Shown piece after piece: positions 44,772 to 56,000 of a stretch of DNA of 64,000 nt. Below the pieces are notes generated by a model that did no database searches, was not told where the DNA came from, and was given only the letters and a program-made list of their open reading frames with translations. The stretch spans positions 106,402 to 170,401 of the forward strand of contig WGNL01000035.1 of assembly GCA_016124585.1 (NCBI GenBank), written 5' to 3'. How positions within the stretch are numbered: position 1 is the stretch's first letter; every line of letters starts with the position of its first letter. A program made the position numbers and the translations under genes. This stretch comes from Bacteroidota bacterium. Lineage in GTDB: Bacteria > Bacteroidota > Bacteroidia > Chitinophagales > Saprospiraceae.

Positions 44772-46826
44772 ATGCTAAGTATCTACAAACTATGGCGCAT
44801 TTTTATTTCTACTATCCTAATTTCCCTTGCTATAGTTTTTCTCAACTTGCCTTTAGTTGCCCAAAAGACGCAAACTTATGGCGCAACGCTTTTAAACGCA
44901 GGATTTAATTGCCTCGATGATGAAGAATTTCCTCTAGCGCTCGAAATATTAACACAGGCAGTAGAAGTATCAAAACTAGACAGTGACCGTGCCACTGAGG
45001 TGGATGCCATTTTTTACCTTGCCCAAGCAAAATTCTGGTTAGCCCAATATGAAAGTGCCAATGAAGACCTCTACATGCTGATGAACGAATTCCCCAAGGA
45101 ACTGAAGCGAACGGACTCGATGAGCATTCTACGGCTGATATCCCAGAACCATTATTACATGGGCAACTACGACCTGGCTCATGAACTAGCTTTGGAACGA
45201 TTGCAGGCAACGGAAGCCTCCAATGATTCTTTTGACATCGCCAAGAGCTACCAAGTGCTCAGCGAAATAGAATGCAGGCAAAAGAATTATGACTTGGCGC
45301 TCAAACATGTCCAAATATCCAAGCGAATGTTTGAGCAATTGGGCAAAAAAGATGAACTAAGCTATAATCTAGACCTGATGGGCGACATTTTTCACAACAC
45401 TCAAAGATATGAGGAGGCCCTAGCCTACAAAATTGCGTCTTGTGAAGTGATAGATACAACAGGCAGCTTGTATAACAATGCGTATTGCAACCACACCATT
45501 GCCTTAACCTTAAGCAAAATGGGCAGGCTTGAAGAAGCCATCCCACTTTTTCAGCTTGCATTGAAAAGTTGGCTAGTAGCTGAAATGCCAGAAGAAACGG
45601 CTTTAACGAGGGCATGTCTGGGGGAGGCCATTGCCTGGTCTGGACAGTGCAAAAAGGGGCTGTCAATGGTAAACGAGGCATTGTTGGAAACTGAAAAACT
45701 CAGTCTCGGCCCACTCCGGCGGGACATTCTTGAAAAGCTGTTCCAACTCAACAAACATTGCGGGCAAATTGACGAGGCATTTATTTACTTGGAAAAATAT
45801 ATTGCGGTCAATGACTCGCTGAACAATCAAAACACTAAGGTGCGAATCGCTAGCCTCAACAATAGCTACGAACTGCAAAAGAAAAATTCCGAACTTGAAT
45901 TGCTTAAGAAAACAGAACGGGTAAAAGCATATTATATCATCTTCCTTTCAATTGTCGTTTTGCTTTTGATTGGCTTGGCAGGCTTCAGTTATATCTTACT
46001 GAAAAAGCAACGGAACTACAGTTTACAATTAGACCATAAGTCAAAATTGATAGCAAGACAGTTGGAAGATATTCATCGCACAAATGAGAAGCTACAACTT
46101 GCCAACAAGGAATTGGAACAGTTTGCCTACATCGCTTCCCATGACCTAAAAGCCCCCTTGCGAACAATTGGTAATTATTCTTCCCTCATCAATAGGCGTT
46201 ATGGCGCTCTGCTTGATGAAAATGGCGTAACTTTTCTATTGTTCATTACGGAAGCCGCAAAGCATATGAATGCCTTGCTGGAAGATATTTTTTCTTACTC
46301 CAATATTGTCAACAGAAAAGCGGAAATGGTGGAGGTGAACATGCAGGAACGTTTGGACTTAGCCCTCAAATTCCTCAATGAAGGTATTGAATCAAAGCAG
46401 GCAGTAGTGCTGTACGACAAGCTTCCTTCGGTCATTGGCAACCCATCGCAACTATACCAACTGGTGCAAAACCTACTAGACAATGCACTAAAGTTCATCC
46501 CCAAAGATCGGAAGCCAGAATTGAAAATAAAGCTTGCAGAGGCAGGAGAATTCTATAAAATTAGCGTGACGGACAATGGCATCGGTATACCCATAGAAAA
46601 ACAGGATGACGTATTTACTATCTTCAAACGGCTTCACACCAAGGAAGAATTTAGGGGCACAGGCATTGGGCTATCCATATGCAAGAAAATAGTGGAAGGA
46701 CATGGCGGCAAAATTTGGGCAGAGTCGGACGGGAAAAGGGGCACAAGTTTTCATTTTACACTGAGGCGATCCATCAATAATGATGATTTTGAGACCCGAG
46801 AAGACAACGTGTATATTAGTGAATAA
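44772..46826 (+). CDS. Tetratricopeptide-repeat sensor histidine kinase
   Basis: A 684-residue kinase. The N-terminal hydrophobic stretch (ISTILISLAIVFL) ending at VAQ is a signal peptide or first membrane helix. TPR helices fill about 40-350, then a transmembrane helix at about 386-410 (YYIIFLSIVVLLLIGLAGFS) and a coiled coil. The HisKA domain has the phosphoacceptor H457 in ASHDLKAPLRTIGNYSSL, which resembles light- and phytochrome-type kinases. The HATPase domain has the boxes NLLDNALKFI, DNGIGIP and GTGIGLSICKKI. No receiver domain is attached and no response regulator is adjacent, so the partner is unknown. Confidence 0.93.
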   Translation: MLSIYKLWRIFISTILISLAIVFLNLPLVAQKTQTYGATLLNAGFNCLDDEEFPLALEILTQAVEVSKLDSDRATEVDAIFYLAQAKFWLAQYESANEDLYMLMNEFPKELKRTDSMSILRLISQNHYYMGNYDLAHELALERLQATEASNDSFDIAKSYQVLSEIECRQKNYDLALKHVQISKRMFEQLGKKDELSYNLDLMGDIFHNTQRYEEALAYKIASCEVIDTTGSLYNNAYCNHTIALTLSKMGRLEEAIPLFQLALKSWLVAEMPEETALTRACLGEAIAWSGQCKKGLSMVNEALLETEKLSLGPLRRDILEKLFQLNKHCGQIDEAFIYLEKYIAVNDSLNNQNTKVRIASLNNSYELQKKNSELELLKKTERVKAYYIIFLSIVVLLLIGLAGFSYILLKKQRNYSLQLDHKSKLIARQLEDIHRTNEKLQLANKELEQFAYIASHDLKAPLRTIGNYSSLINRRYGALLDENGVTFLLFITEAAKHMNALLEDIFSYSNIVNRKAEMVEVNMQERLDLALKFLNEGIESKQAVVLYDKLPSVIGNPSQLYQLVQNLLDNALKFIPKDRKPELKIKLAEAGEFYKISVTDNGIGIPIEKQDDVFTIFKRLHTKEEFRGTGIGLSICKKIVEGHGGKIWAESDGKRGTSFHFTLRRSINNDDFETREDNVYISE

Positions 46827-47417
46827 CTTTAAAAAATTTGTATTAACACATATACTATCTCAATAAATTAATAAGTTTATTTCGAAAAACCAGCAAGTCC
46901 AAAATGGAACAGAAATAGATATTGCGACACCTCCAAAAGCGTTTATAAACTACTACTTAAATCGTTTCTTTTGCAACATTTGAACGCTCTAGTCTATAAT
47001 GAAGAAGTGTATCTTTAACACAGATTTCAAGCCTCTGATAGGCTTTTGGCCTATGCCGGATTTGGCAAACCAGGACAAGCCGCCACCTACAATGCCCTTT
47101 TAATAAGATTATAAATGATTTGAAATTAGAAGTGCACTTCTGTATGCCATATTTACAAGCGAAGTGCCCGAAAAAATAAAGCATTGATAATCAATTACTT
47201 AAAAAATGAGTGGCGAAGTTTTTTTCGGATTGGCTGAAAACAGGTTGGTCTAGGCGAAGCTTTTTCGCAAAAAATTCAGCAGGTGGTAAGGCAAACTTTA
47301 CAAGGTTGGGCAAGTGAGGAAGTTGGCATGTGCCGGAGTCGGAAAAAATTGAGAGTTTTGCGCCCCTCCTGTCCAAAGATAATCGAAGAGGACAGCTTCA
47401 TAACAAAAATAGCTATC
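46827..47417. other. AT-rich intergenic region without an accepted gene
   Basis: About 590 bp lie between the kinase and the CDGSH gene. Two overlapping hairpins are visible at 47029-47054 (AAGCCT/AGGCTT and ATAGGC/GCCTAT), plus a small GCGAA/TTCGC stem near 47254-47268. Short frames here lack family character. The region could hold gene remnants or a small RNA; neither can be shown from the sequence alone. Confidence 0.4.
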
Positions 47418-47648
47418 ATGGAAAAAACAAAAATCACTATCAACAACAATGGCTCCATTAAAGTCCAAGGAGATATTGAATTATGCGACCCAGAAGGAAA
47501 TACCTACGGGCTTGGTGGCCGTGAAATCATCACACTTTGTCGATGTGGACACTCCGCAAATAAGCCGTTCTGCGACGGTTCGCACAAAGCGCATGGCTTT
47601 GAGCACCATCCAGTGGCTTTTGATTTGCCACCTAAAAAAGTAATTTGA
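47418..47648 (+). CDS. CDGSH iron-sulfur domain protein
   Basis: A 76-residue protein with a single CDGSH motif, CRCGHSANKPFCDGSHKAHGF, whose three Cys and one His bind a labile [2Fe-2S] cluster. The preceding phrase LCDPEGNTYG is also typical of small bacterial CDGSH proteins. The start at 47418 (MEKTKITI) was chosen over a longer frame whose extra 45 residues have no family character. It is cytoplasmic, likely in redox or iron-sulfur handling; the exact role is unknown. It converges on the M13 peptidase gene with a terminator hairpin between. Confidence 0.93.
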   Translation: MEKTKITINNNGSIKVQGDIELCDPEGNTYGLGGREIITLCRCGHSANKPFCDGSHKAHGFEHHPVAFDLPPKKVI

Positions 47649-47657
47649 TTAACCTAA

Positions 47658-47686
47658 CGATACGATTGCTTTGAGCAATCGTATCG
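47658..47686. terminator. Bidirectional terminator hairpin
   Basis: Perfect 13-bp arms (CGATACGATTGCT and its complement) flank a 3-nt loop TTG between the convergent stops of the CDGSH and M13 genes. Only a short T-rich tail follows. Confidence 0.75.
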
Positions 47687-47705
47687 CATCTTTATAAAAT
47701 CAAAC

Positions 47706-49757
47706 TCACCATATCTTCACCCGCAAGCTATCTGGCAACCACATTTTATCGCCTTCCTTTACTCCATAAACTGCATAAAACTCCGACATATCGGAAAGTG
47801 GACCGATGACCCGAAATTTGGCAGGTGAATGCTCATTGCTTTTCACTTGACTGGCGATGGATTCTGGCCGCTGATTGATCATCCAAGCATAGGCGTAACC
47901 GAGGAAAAAACGTTGATCCGGAGTTAATCCAGCAATGATTTCCTTATTTTTATATTGGTCAGTTTTCTTAAACACCTCATATCCCATCATGATTCCACCA
48001 AGGTCGGCTATATTTTCACCTTGCGTTAATTCACCATTTATATGCAAACTATCCACGGTAATATAATTATCGAATTGCCGCACGATCATTTTGGTTTTCG
48101 CATAAAATTTAATGCTGTCATCAGGTGTCCACCAGTTGTGCAAATTACCATTGGCGTCATATTTTGCACCTTGGTCGTCAAAACCATGTGTAATTTCATG
48201 CCCAAAAGTAGAGCCACCAATAATGGAATATAAGATGGCATCATCTGCCAATTTCCGTTCAAATCCTGGCACTATAATATTGCAACCAGGCACCACAATT
48301 TCATTATTGGAAGGGTTATAATAGGCATTATAAGTTTGCGGTGTCATTTCCCATTCTGTGCGATCCACTGGCTTGCCATATTTTGCTAACATATAGTCAT
48401 AATCCCATTTATTGGCATTCATGACATTATGCACATACGAAGATCTGTCAATTTGAAGGCTGCTCATATCTTTCCATTTATCAGGATAACCAACTTTCAT
48501 GATAATGGTCGCCAATTTTTCCTGTGCTTTAATTTTGGTGGCATCGCTCATCCAGTCGAGCGAGTTGATGCGGTGGGAAAACTCCGCCTTGATGGCGTTA
48601 CCAATTTCTTCCAGCTTTTCCTTTGTGCCTTTTGGCAAATATTCTGTCACGTACACCTGCCCGATGAGTTCGCCCAACGATCGGTCGGTTTGCCTAACCA
48701 CCCGCTCCCAACGAGGCTTCGGCGACTCCACTCCCCTTAGCACCGTGCTATAAAAGTTGAAGCTTTCAAGATAGGTTTTATCATCAAGATATGGCGCTGC
48801 ACCTCGAAGTAGTTGGAACCGTAGATAATCTTTCCAGTCATCAAGTGGAGTCGCCTTTAATGCCGTGTTGAGAGCCTTTAGAAACTCCGGTTGCCCAACG
48901 ATGACGGTATCAACATTCTGTAGGCCGATGTTCGTCATGAACTCACCCCAATTCAGGTTGGGGGTGCTTTCTGTGAGCTGCTTGAAGGTAATTTTGTTGT
49001 AGTTTTTAAAGGGGTCACGGGTGTCTTCTCGCTTGCGGGAAGCTTGGGCGAGTGTCGTCTCCAATTTCATGACATTGACAGCGGCCAGCTTTGATTTTTC
49101 AATATCATAACCCAAAATGCCGAACATGTTCTGGAGGTGCGAGATGAATTTCTCCCGCACCATTGCTGTTCGTTGGTCTTTGTCGAAATAATAATTTCGG
49201 TCAGGCAAACTCAAGCCACCTTGCACAATAAACACGGCATTCTTGCTGCTGATCTTATCATCCTGCCCCACTCGGAACCGGAACAACGGCTCACCCAGTG
49301 TAGTATGTAAATAAGCCGTTTCTTTGATTATTCCACCCACATCCTGAATGGCATTTATGCGGTCAAAATCTGCCTTCAATGGTGTCAATCCTGCTGTATT
49401 GAGCGCTACACTGTCCATGCCTGTTGCAAAGAAATCACCTATTTTCTGTTTGTTGCTGCCCTTCTCCACTTGCTTTAGCACAGCGGATGATTCACAAATA
49501 TTACGCACCTGGGCATTGATGGTGTCTTGAATCAAGGTCCAAAGCCCGTTGCCCTGCTCTGTAGGGGGGATAGGGTTTTCTTTGAACCATTTGCCATTGG
49601 CATATAGGAAAAAATCGTCAGCAGGCCGTACCGTGCTGTCAATATGTGAGGCCAGCGGATCGGGTTGCGTGGCAACCGGCTTTGATGATTCGTTGGAACA
49701 AGCAAAAAGCATGGTGATGGAACCAGCGGCGAGGAATAGGTGAAGTTTGTTTTTCAT
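47706..49757 (-). CDS. M13-family (neprilysin/PepO-like) metallopeptidase lipoprotein
   Basis: A 683-residue zinc peptidase. The signal ends in a lipobox (LFAC). The zinc motif HEITH starts at H520 in GHEITHGFDDQG, and the third ligand E581 is in GENIADLGG. The N-terminal M13 region is present, and the C-terminus ends in a typical VKIW in place of the usual family-final Cys-x-x-Trp. The enzyme cleaves oligopeptides in the periplasm or at the surface. It is a single gene, with terminators on each side. Confidence 0.95.
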   Translation of the reverse strand: MKNKLHLFLAAGSITMLFACSNESSKPVATQPDPLASHIDSTVRPADDFFLYANGKWFKENPIPPTEQGNGLWTLIQDTINAQVRNICESSAVLKQVEKGSNKQKIGDFFATGMDSVALNTAGLTPLKADFDRINAIQDVGGIIKETAYLHTTLGEPLFRFRVGQDDKISSKNAVFIVQGGLSLPDRNYYFDKDQRTAMVREKFISHLQNMFGILGYDIEKSKLAAVNVMKLETTLAQASRKREDTRDPFKNYNKITFKQLTESTPNLNWGEFMTNIGLQNVDTVIVGQPEFLKALNTALKATPLDDWKDYLRFQLLRGAAPYLDDKTYLESFNFYSTVLRGVESPKPRWERVVRQTDRSLGELIGQVYVTEYLPKGTKEKLEEIGNAIKAEFSHRINSLDWMSDATKIKAQEKLATIIMKVGYPDKWKDMSSLQIDRSSYVHNVMNANKWDYDYMLAKYGKPVDRTEWEMTPQTYNAYYNPSNNEIVVPGCNIIVPGFERKLADDAILYSIIGGSTFGHEITHGFDDQGAKYDANGNLHNWWTPDDSIKFYAKTKMIVRQFDNYITVDSLHINGELTQGENIADLGGIMMGYEVFKKTDQYKNKEIIAGLTPDQRFFLGYAYAWMINQRPESIASQVKSNEHSPAKFRVIGPLSDMSEFYAVYGVKEGDKMWLPDSLRVKIW

Positions 49758-49813
49758 CGTAAAAGCATTTTTATCTGCTCAAAAGTAGCGGGAAAAAACA
49801 TTCTAGGGCTGTA

Positions 49814-49853
49814 AAAAACAAGCCCCGGCAACTGGTTGCCGGGGCTTGTTTTT
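49814..49853 (-). terminator. Intrinsic terminator of the beta-helix gene
   Basis: Nineteen-bp perfect arms, including ACAAGCCCCGGCAAC and its complement, surround a 2-nt loop. A-runs and T-runs at the ends give a U-run in the minus direction (49813-49818). It lies 22 bp past the stop at 49875. Confidence 0.93.
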
Positions 49854-49874
49854 ATTTTATTTCAGTTCAAAATA

Positions 49875-51203
49875 TCAATTCCGGATAAACTGCTCTACCA
49901 CCATTTGACTGCCATTGGAAATGGTCACTTGGTAAATACCCTGACCAAGTCCAGTCAATGGCAAATCAAAACTGGTTTTGCCAACTTGTTTTGTCAGTTC
50001 CATCATTTTCACAAGTTGGCCAAGCGAATTGGTCATTCGTAATTCCAAGTTACCAGCCCATTGGTTATCAATTGTGATGGAAGTGGAAGCGCCAATAGCT
50101 GGATTTGGAGCGATGGACAGGATGCCATTGTTCTCCACAACCACCTCGTTGGCTTTGTTTGGATTTTGGTTTTCATAAGCGCCCATATCTACAATACCGT
50201 TGCGGGGATTGCCTTCGATGTCAAGGGTCGGGGCCCCTGCATTGACACCTTTGTCCCTAGCAATGGCATCGTCTTGCAAGTGGAAATCATCGTTGTCTGG
50301 ATCAACAAACAGGCCATCCACATCGTCCACTTTCAGGTCTTTCGGATCTGTCAATATTGCATCGAAAGAATCATCGTCAAACAAGTTGCCACCGTTGGAT
50401 ACGACCTCAGGCATTCCTGCTTCAATGGCATAATTGACGGCGCCGTCCTGGGCGAAAATATTGTTCTGAAGTGTAAGGGTAGAGAAAGATACATCTTCCG
50501 CACCTGTCCAGTTGCTGATGGCCGCCGCATACTCACCAAGATTGTAGGCAAACGTGCAGTTGACGATGGCGACATCAAGCGTAGTCGAGTCCACGTTGAT
50601 GGCGATAGCACCACCTCTGCCAGTTGGTGGTGTATTGCCCGCTTTGGCTTCGTTGTTGGTAAAAAGGCAACTCGTGATGGTTGTGTTTGCATCACTGATA
50701 TTTACTGCACCACCCTGTTCCATGGAAGAATTGAAGTTGAAAATACTATTGGAGATGGTCATCATTGCATCGTTGGTGGGACCTGAGTCACCCATATTAA
50801 TAGCGCCTCCAAAACCTTCTGAGACGTTGCCTACGAACTCGCAGTTGTTCACATTGACAAAAGAACTGTTGCCTGATGTTCCACAGCAGATAGCGCCTCC
50901 CGGGCCAGCCGTGTTGTTTCCAATGAAGCTACAGTTGTAAGTGTTTACGGTAGTCAAATCATTTTGCATGCCCAAAGCTCCCCCTAAAACGCCTGCACTG
51001 TTGTTCAAAAAAGAGCAATCGGTATAGGTCATAGTTCCCCCAAAACCGTTATTGCTCACCCCGCCAAAGTTACTGCAACTGTTGGATTCAAAATGGCACC
51101 CCGTCACTGTCACAATACCGCCATACGCTGTGAAAGCACCACCCCAACCCCCTGATGAAGCGTTGGAAAAACTGCTGTTTAGGTAAACAATATTATCGTC
51201 TGC
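49875..51203 (-). pseudogene. 3' part of a beta-helix T9SS gene beyond an in-frame TAG
   Basis: This fragment continues the frame of the 5' part without a shift; the first downstream ATG is at 51113. It encodes beta-helix coils (TVTGCHFESNSC, NCSFIGNNTAGPGGAICC), a choice-of-anchor-like region with GAYENQNPN, and a T9SS type A domain (ISIAPNPAIGASTSI, LTGLGQGIYQVTIS). The sorting domain would be lost from the product if the TAG at 51204-51206 is not read through. Confidence 0.85.
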
Positions 51204-52199
51204 CTAGACGTCGTTACGGATATGTCCACCAGAACTTACCGAAGTGTTTTTATCAAAAGTGCTGTTCGAAATAGTGTACGAGCAGTTGCGGAAGCGGGCA
51301 GCGCCACCGATGCTCGCTGTATTGGAGTTGTCATGGAAATTGCAGCTATCGATGATGAAATTGTCTGCATTGGTTACATCCGGCAAGCTGTCGGTCACGC
51401 AGTATAGTGCTCCACCGCTGGCAGAGGTATTTCCTGAAAACTCGGATTTTGACAATGTGAGATTTGTGCAATTGGTAGCATAAAATGCACCACCATTGGA
51501 CGATGCCGTTGTGTTGGCGTTGTTTGTGAAAGTACAGGATTCCACGCTCACTCCATCATTCCAGTTGATGTACAAAGCGCCCACGCTTTGGTTGGTGCCA
51601 ATGGTGCAATTGCTTATTTCAGAACCTGCACCTGCCTGTTTGGCAATGTAAATAGCCCCACCAGAACCTGCGAAGTTGTTGTTTAAGTTGCAGTTTTTGA
51701 CTACCACTGTGCTTAAAGCATTGATACCACCCCCCGTGCCACTAGCCGTCGTGTTTCCGCCGGAAATCGTGAAGCCATCAATCGTAGCCGCAGTTGATTG
51801 CGAAGCAGCCACAGCTACTACGTGGGCAGCGTTGTCAGTGCGCCCAGTCGCAAAATTGCCAGCAATGTCGTTGCCCATGATGTCGCCGCTGAGTCGCGTG
51901 ACATTGGCAGTTACATTGCGTTGGTCAAGGCTGGTTTCCGTACCAGCAAATCCGCCGTAAATGGAGACGCCCCCCGGCACGCTGAAGGAAGCACTGGCAC
52001 TGGAGGTGACATATGTACCAGCAGCCACCCAGACGGCACCAGACGTGGTATTGGCGAGGGCAGTTTCTAAACTGGTGTAAGCATTCGTCCAAGAGCTGCC
52101 ATCATTGGATCCGGCTGCATCGTGCTTCACGTAAACCTGCGCAGGCAGGCTCATGCCTATTGCCACAAGGAAGGAAAGGGTAAAGTAAAGTTTCTTCAT
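51204..52199 (-). pseudogene. 5' part of the same beta-helix T9SS gene, ending in a premature TAG
   Basis: It begins at the ATG 52199 with a clean signal peptide (MKKLYFTLSFLVAIG to PAQ); an upstream ATG at 52268 only adds unrelated residues. Residues 20-330 are a polymorphic-outer-membrane-like or choice-of-anchor beta-helix (GSSWTNAYTSLETALANT, WVAAGTY, SIYGGFAGTE). The frame stops at TAG (51204-51206) in the context HIRNDV-stop-ADDNIVYL. A CAG Gln codon one transition away would restore a full-length protein with 797 codons counted from 52268 (774 from 52199). Confidence 0.85.
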
Positions 52200-53021
52200 A
52201 CTGACTGTTTTTGTTTTTGAAAAAAATGAATCCTTAATTAGGCCGAAAAGATAGTGCAAGACCTCCATAATTTTTAGCTGCTAGCTTGCAAATCCGGCGA
52301 TGATTCTTTTTAGGCAATCACAGCAGTAGGTCAAAGCTTAGAATTACTAGTACCTTACTCAAGCAGAAACTTGGAGTTGACCATTTTTGAGTTTGGAAAA
52401 ATTAGCACACGATTTTTTATGCCTGAATTGGCAGATTTTTGAAAAATGAGCAAAATCAAGCCTTTTTGGTACGCCAGTGACATGATATTGGTACGCCAGT
52501 GCTTTCGAAAGTACGATTTTGCCCCATCTTGTTACCTTGCTGGCAGTCAAGCTGGCCCATCTTTGTTTCGACAAAAAACAAACCTTCCTTTTACAACAAA
52601 CACATTAGCGAGGAGCTATTCTGCCAGTTCCTTTCCCCCTTCTTTAAGTCTTAAATTGGCGAGTTGAAAGCCATTCAAAATGTCTAATTCTGTTCATAAT
52701 TATTTGGCAAAAAGCCAGTTAGCCCCCGGCTATCTTGAACCCGATTTAATTTTTTGTGCGAAAACAGGGTATGTATCCAGTTGGAATGGTAGGCTGGGAA
52801 CTTCTTTTGAAACTGCATAATAGCCGCTTAAAAGACTGTTTCCCGCCTTCCTAAAATCTTGAAATTATTGTTAATCGTAGCAAATTGTCGTAAAGACATT
52901 GCTGCATCGCTAAAAGATAGCTGGCACACCTGTTAGGCACTGCTTTTGAGATGTACCTCCAAATTCCCATTCCCCCTAAGTTAGAGATTTACAAACATTT
53001 GATTTTGTCCCCCATCAAAAC
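52200..53021. other. Long divergent intergenic region
   Basis: About 820 bp separate the beta-helix gene from the plus-strand metalloprotease. Short frames here (for example 52446-52667) have no recognisable features. The region should hold promoters for both directions. Besides the 14-bp direct repeats at 52466-52501, nothing specific was seen. Confidence 0.5.
52466..52501. repeat. Two 14-bp direct repeats, possible operator
   Basis: TTGGTACGCCAGTG occurs at 52466-52479 and 52488-52501, that is, 22 bp apart, close to two helical turns. It lies between divergent genes. Confidence 0.8.
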
Positions 53022-56000
53022 ATGAAGACTATGCGGCCACTCACTCCAAAACTGGTCATGCTTTTGCTGTCCATTGGCATATTTTTATTTACCCTCAAGT
53101 CGTATGCGCAAACAAGCCCTTGCGGTTCCGACCAAATCCACGACCAACTGAAGGCTATCGACCCCTTATTTGCGCAGCGCATGGCAGAAGCACCTGCCAA
53201 GTTTCAGGCGTTTTTGGAGCAAAAATCAGCTGCCAAAAACGGAACAGAAAAAAGCGTTACGACCACCTACACCATCCCGCTTGTTTTCCATGTAATTTAC
53301 ACCAGTACCAACGCCAGCAACAATATCTCTGATGCACAAATCCAGAGCGCTGTACAGCGCTTGAATGAGATTTACTCCAATGGCACAGGCACCACTGTGG
53401 ACACGAAAATCCAGTTTCAATTGGCTACTATGGATGAAAACTGCGCCGCCACGACGGGTATCGTACGGGTAAGCGGTGCTGGCGTAACAAACTATACAAA
53501 CCACGGTATCGATGGAGAGGTTATTGACTCTGATGGCATCGGTGCTAGTATGTCCAGCATCTTCAACCTTAGCCGCTGGGATCCTGACCTTTACCTAAAT
53601 ATTTACGTGGTGAGCGAAATCAACAACAATGACGGGGGGTATGGCACTCAAGCCTATGCTTTTTACCCTTCGGCAAGCGATTCCTACTACGGCGTTGTCA
53701 TCATGTACAATACCCTTGGCTACGACTACAACAATTGTGGCTGCTACCAACTGAAATCATACTCGGATGAAAACGAGACACTTGCCCACGAAGTAGGGCA
53801 TGCCCTCTACCTAAAGCATACGTTTGAAGGTGGCACTTCCAGCGCTTGCCCCAGCACCGATGACACAGCTGGTGATGAAGTGGCCGATACGCCCGCACAC
53901 AAGTACATCACCTACTGCCCTACCTCTGGCGGCAATTCTTGCTACAGCTCCAGCGACCCATTTTACAGTTGGGATAAAATAAAGTACAACCTCATGGGGT
54001 ATTTTACGGAAACCTGCACCAATCAGTTTACACAGGGGCAAGCAGACCGCATGGCGTGGGCTATCGAAACCTACAAACCAGGCCTGCTCTATTCAACGGG
54101 GTTGCAATCCACGGCCGTCACGATGACCGCTGCAAGCTGCACCCCTCAGACTACTTCAGGACTTGGGGGCGAGTACGGCGTTGGACCCATCAAAGTAACC
54201 ATCGGGGACATGGTAGCCAGCTCCAATTCTGCCTACCAAGATGGCGGATACCTCAGTCGTTCCTGTTTCAGTGCCTCTCTCGAAATAAACCAGACCTACC
54301 CCGTCGAAATCATTACTTGGGGCAATTATTCTGAAGATGTTCAGGTCTATATCGATTGGGACAACGATGGTTCGATGACCGCTTCCGAGCTCATTTTCTC
54401 GGGTGAAAATGCAAAGGCATTTTCGGGCACCTTCACCGTGCCTTCCACAGCCACGACTGGTCAATGGTTGCGAGCCAGGGTTATCAGCGACCACAAACAG
54501 TATACGATTTCTAGCAGTTGCTACGCCCCAGTGTATGGGCAAGTAGAGGATTATCCCGTTTACGTAGCCTCTCTCAACCCTACCCTAACATGTAGTGTTA
54601 CTTCGCTCTCCACTTTTACTACCCAAACAACCACCGCATCTGCCTCACAAAGCTTCAAAATTACTGGCACCGACCTCTCCGGCAACGTTACGGTCAGCAA
54701 TAGCAACAGTGCTTTTGAACTCTCAAGTAACGGCACGAGTTATTCGGCTTCACTCTCGTTTACCCCAAGCAATTCAATTTTGAGTGAAAAAACCGTGTAC
54801 GTCCGCTTGAAGTCTAACCAAGCAGTTGGCACTTATTCCGGAACGATAACCATTAGCGCCAGTGGTGCATCCAGCAAAACTGTTTCGATAACAGGAAAGG
54901 TAGGTGAAATCAGCTCCGAGCGGGGCAATGCCATGGAATTCGATGGAGACGGGGACGGTGTATCCACCGATTTCAATGGTATCTCAGGTGGTCAGTCACG
55001 CAGTTTTGAAGCTTGGGTGAAAACACCCGGCGAAGGGATAATTTTCGGGTATGGCATCAATTCGACTTACAAAAAATGGGTCGTCCGTACGGATGCAAAC
55101 GGCTATTTGCGGATCGAAATAAACAATGCATACAAAGTAGGAACAACCGCACTGACGGACGGGGAATGGCACCATATTGCCGTCGTGCTCGATAATTCGA
55201 GCGGTGCCACCTTGGCCAACACGACCCTCTACGTGGATGGCAAGGTGGAATCCATCTCCAGTTCCAACAACACTAACCAAACCATCAATACAGATGCATC
55301 TGGCAGTCTGACCATTGGGAGGGACATGTCCAGCCGCTACTTTGAAGGGCTAATTGACGAAGTAAGGATTTGGAGTGTTGCTCGCTCTGCCCAGGAAATC
55401 AGGGAAAACATGCACCTCACCCTCACGGGAAGTGAGTCGGGTCTGGCTGCATATTATCAATTCAACAGCGCAGGCAGCACAACCTACGACTGGGTGGGAT
55501 TCACCGAAGGTAGTTTGGAAGGAGATGCCAGTTTCGCCGCTTCCTCCATCAACTGCGGCCGAGAAGGAACGAGTCAAAGCATCAGCGGAATTGCCTCAAC
55601 AGGCCTGAAAACTTTTAGTGACAGCAACTTTAAAATTGATTTTTCACAAAAAAACGGCTCCGATGATTTTACCGTAACCTACCAGGAATTCGAACCAAAC
55701 GGCACCACAGGAACCGATGGGAACACCATTTTTCAAAATCCAGTTTGGACAGTGAACCGCTCCGGTAGTAGCAGCTTCCTCGCTGATTTCACCTTCAGTT
55801 TGCCTGCAAATACGCTCACTGAAACTGACCCGTACAATTTTGCGCTTTACCACCGCAGCATGGGCGGCGATGGTGATTGGGAACTGCTTTCCGCAACGGG
55901 TTCTTCCGTAAGCGGCAGTGCTGTTACTTTCGACAACATCAGCGAAACGGGCCAATTCATGCTGGCACAAACGGGAACCTCCACGGAACGGGGCCAAGCA

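Noticed and set aside
46957..47184. 75-codon minus-strand frame in the AT-rich gap
   Set aside because: Composition and residues do not resemble a protein family; no start context.
51204..51206. TAG read as pyrrolysine or by programmed read-through
   Set aside because: No supporting element or pyrrolysine gene is seen; a simple nonsense mutation or base error is more likely.
52446..52667. 73-codon plus-strand frame in the long intergenic region
   Set aside because: Non-protein-like composition and it contains the direct repeats.
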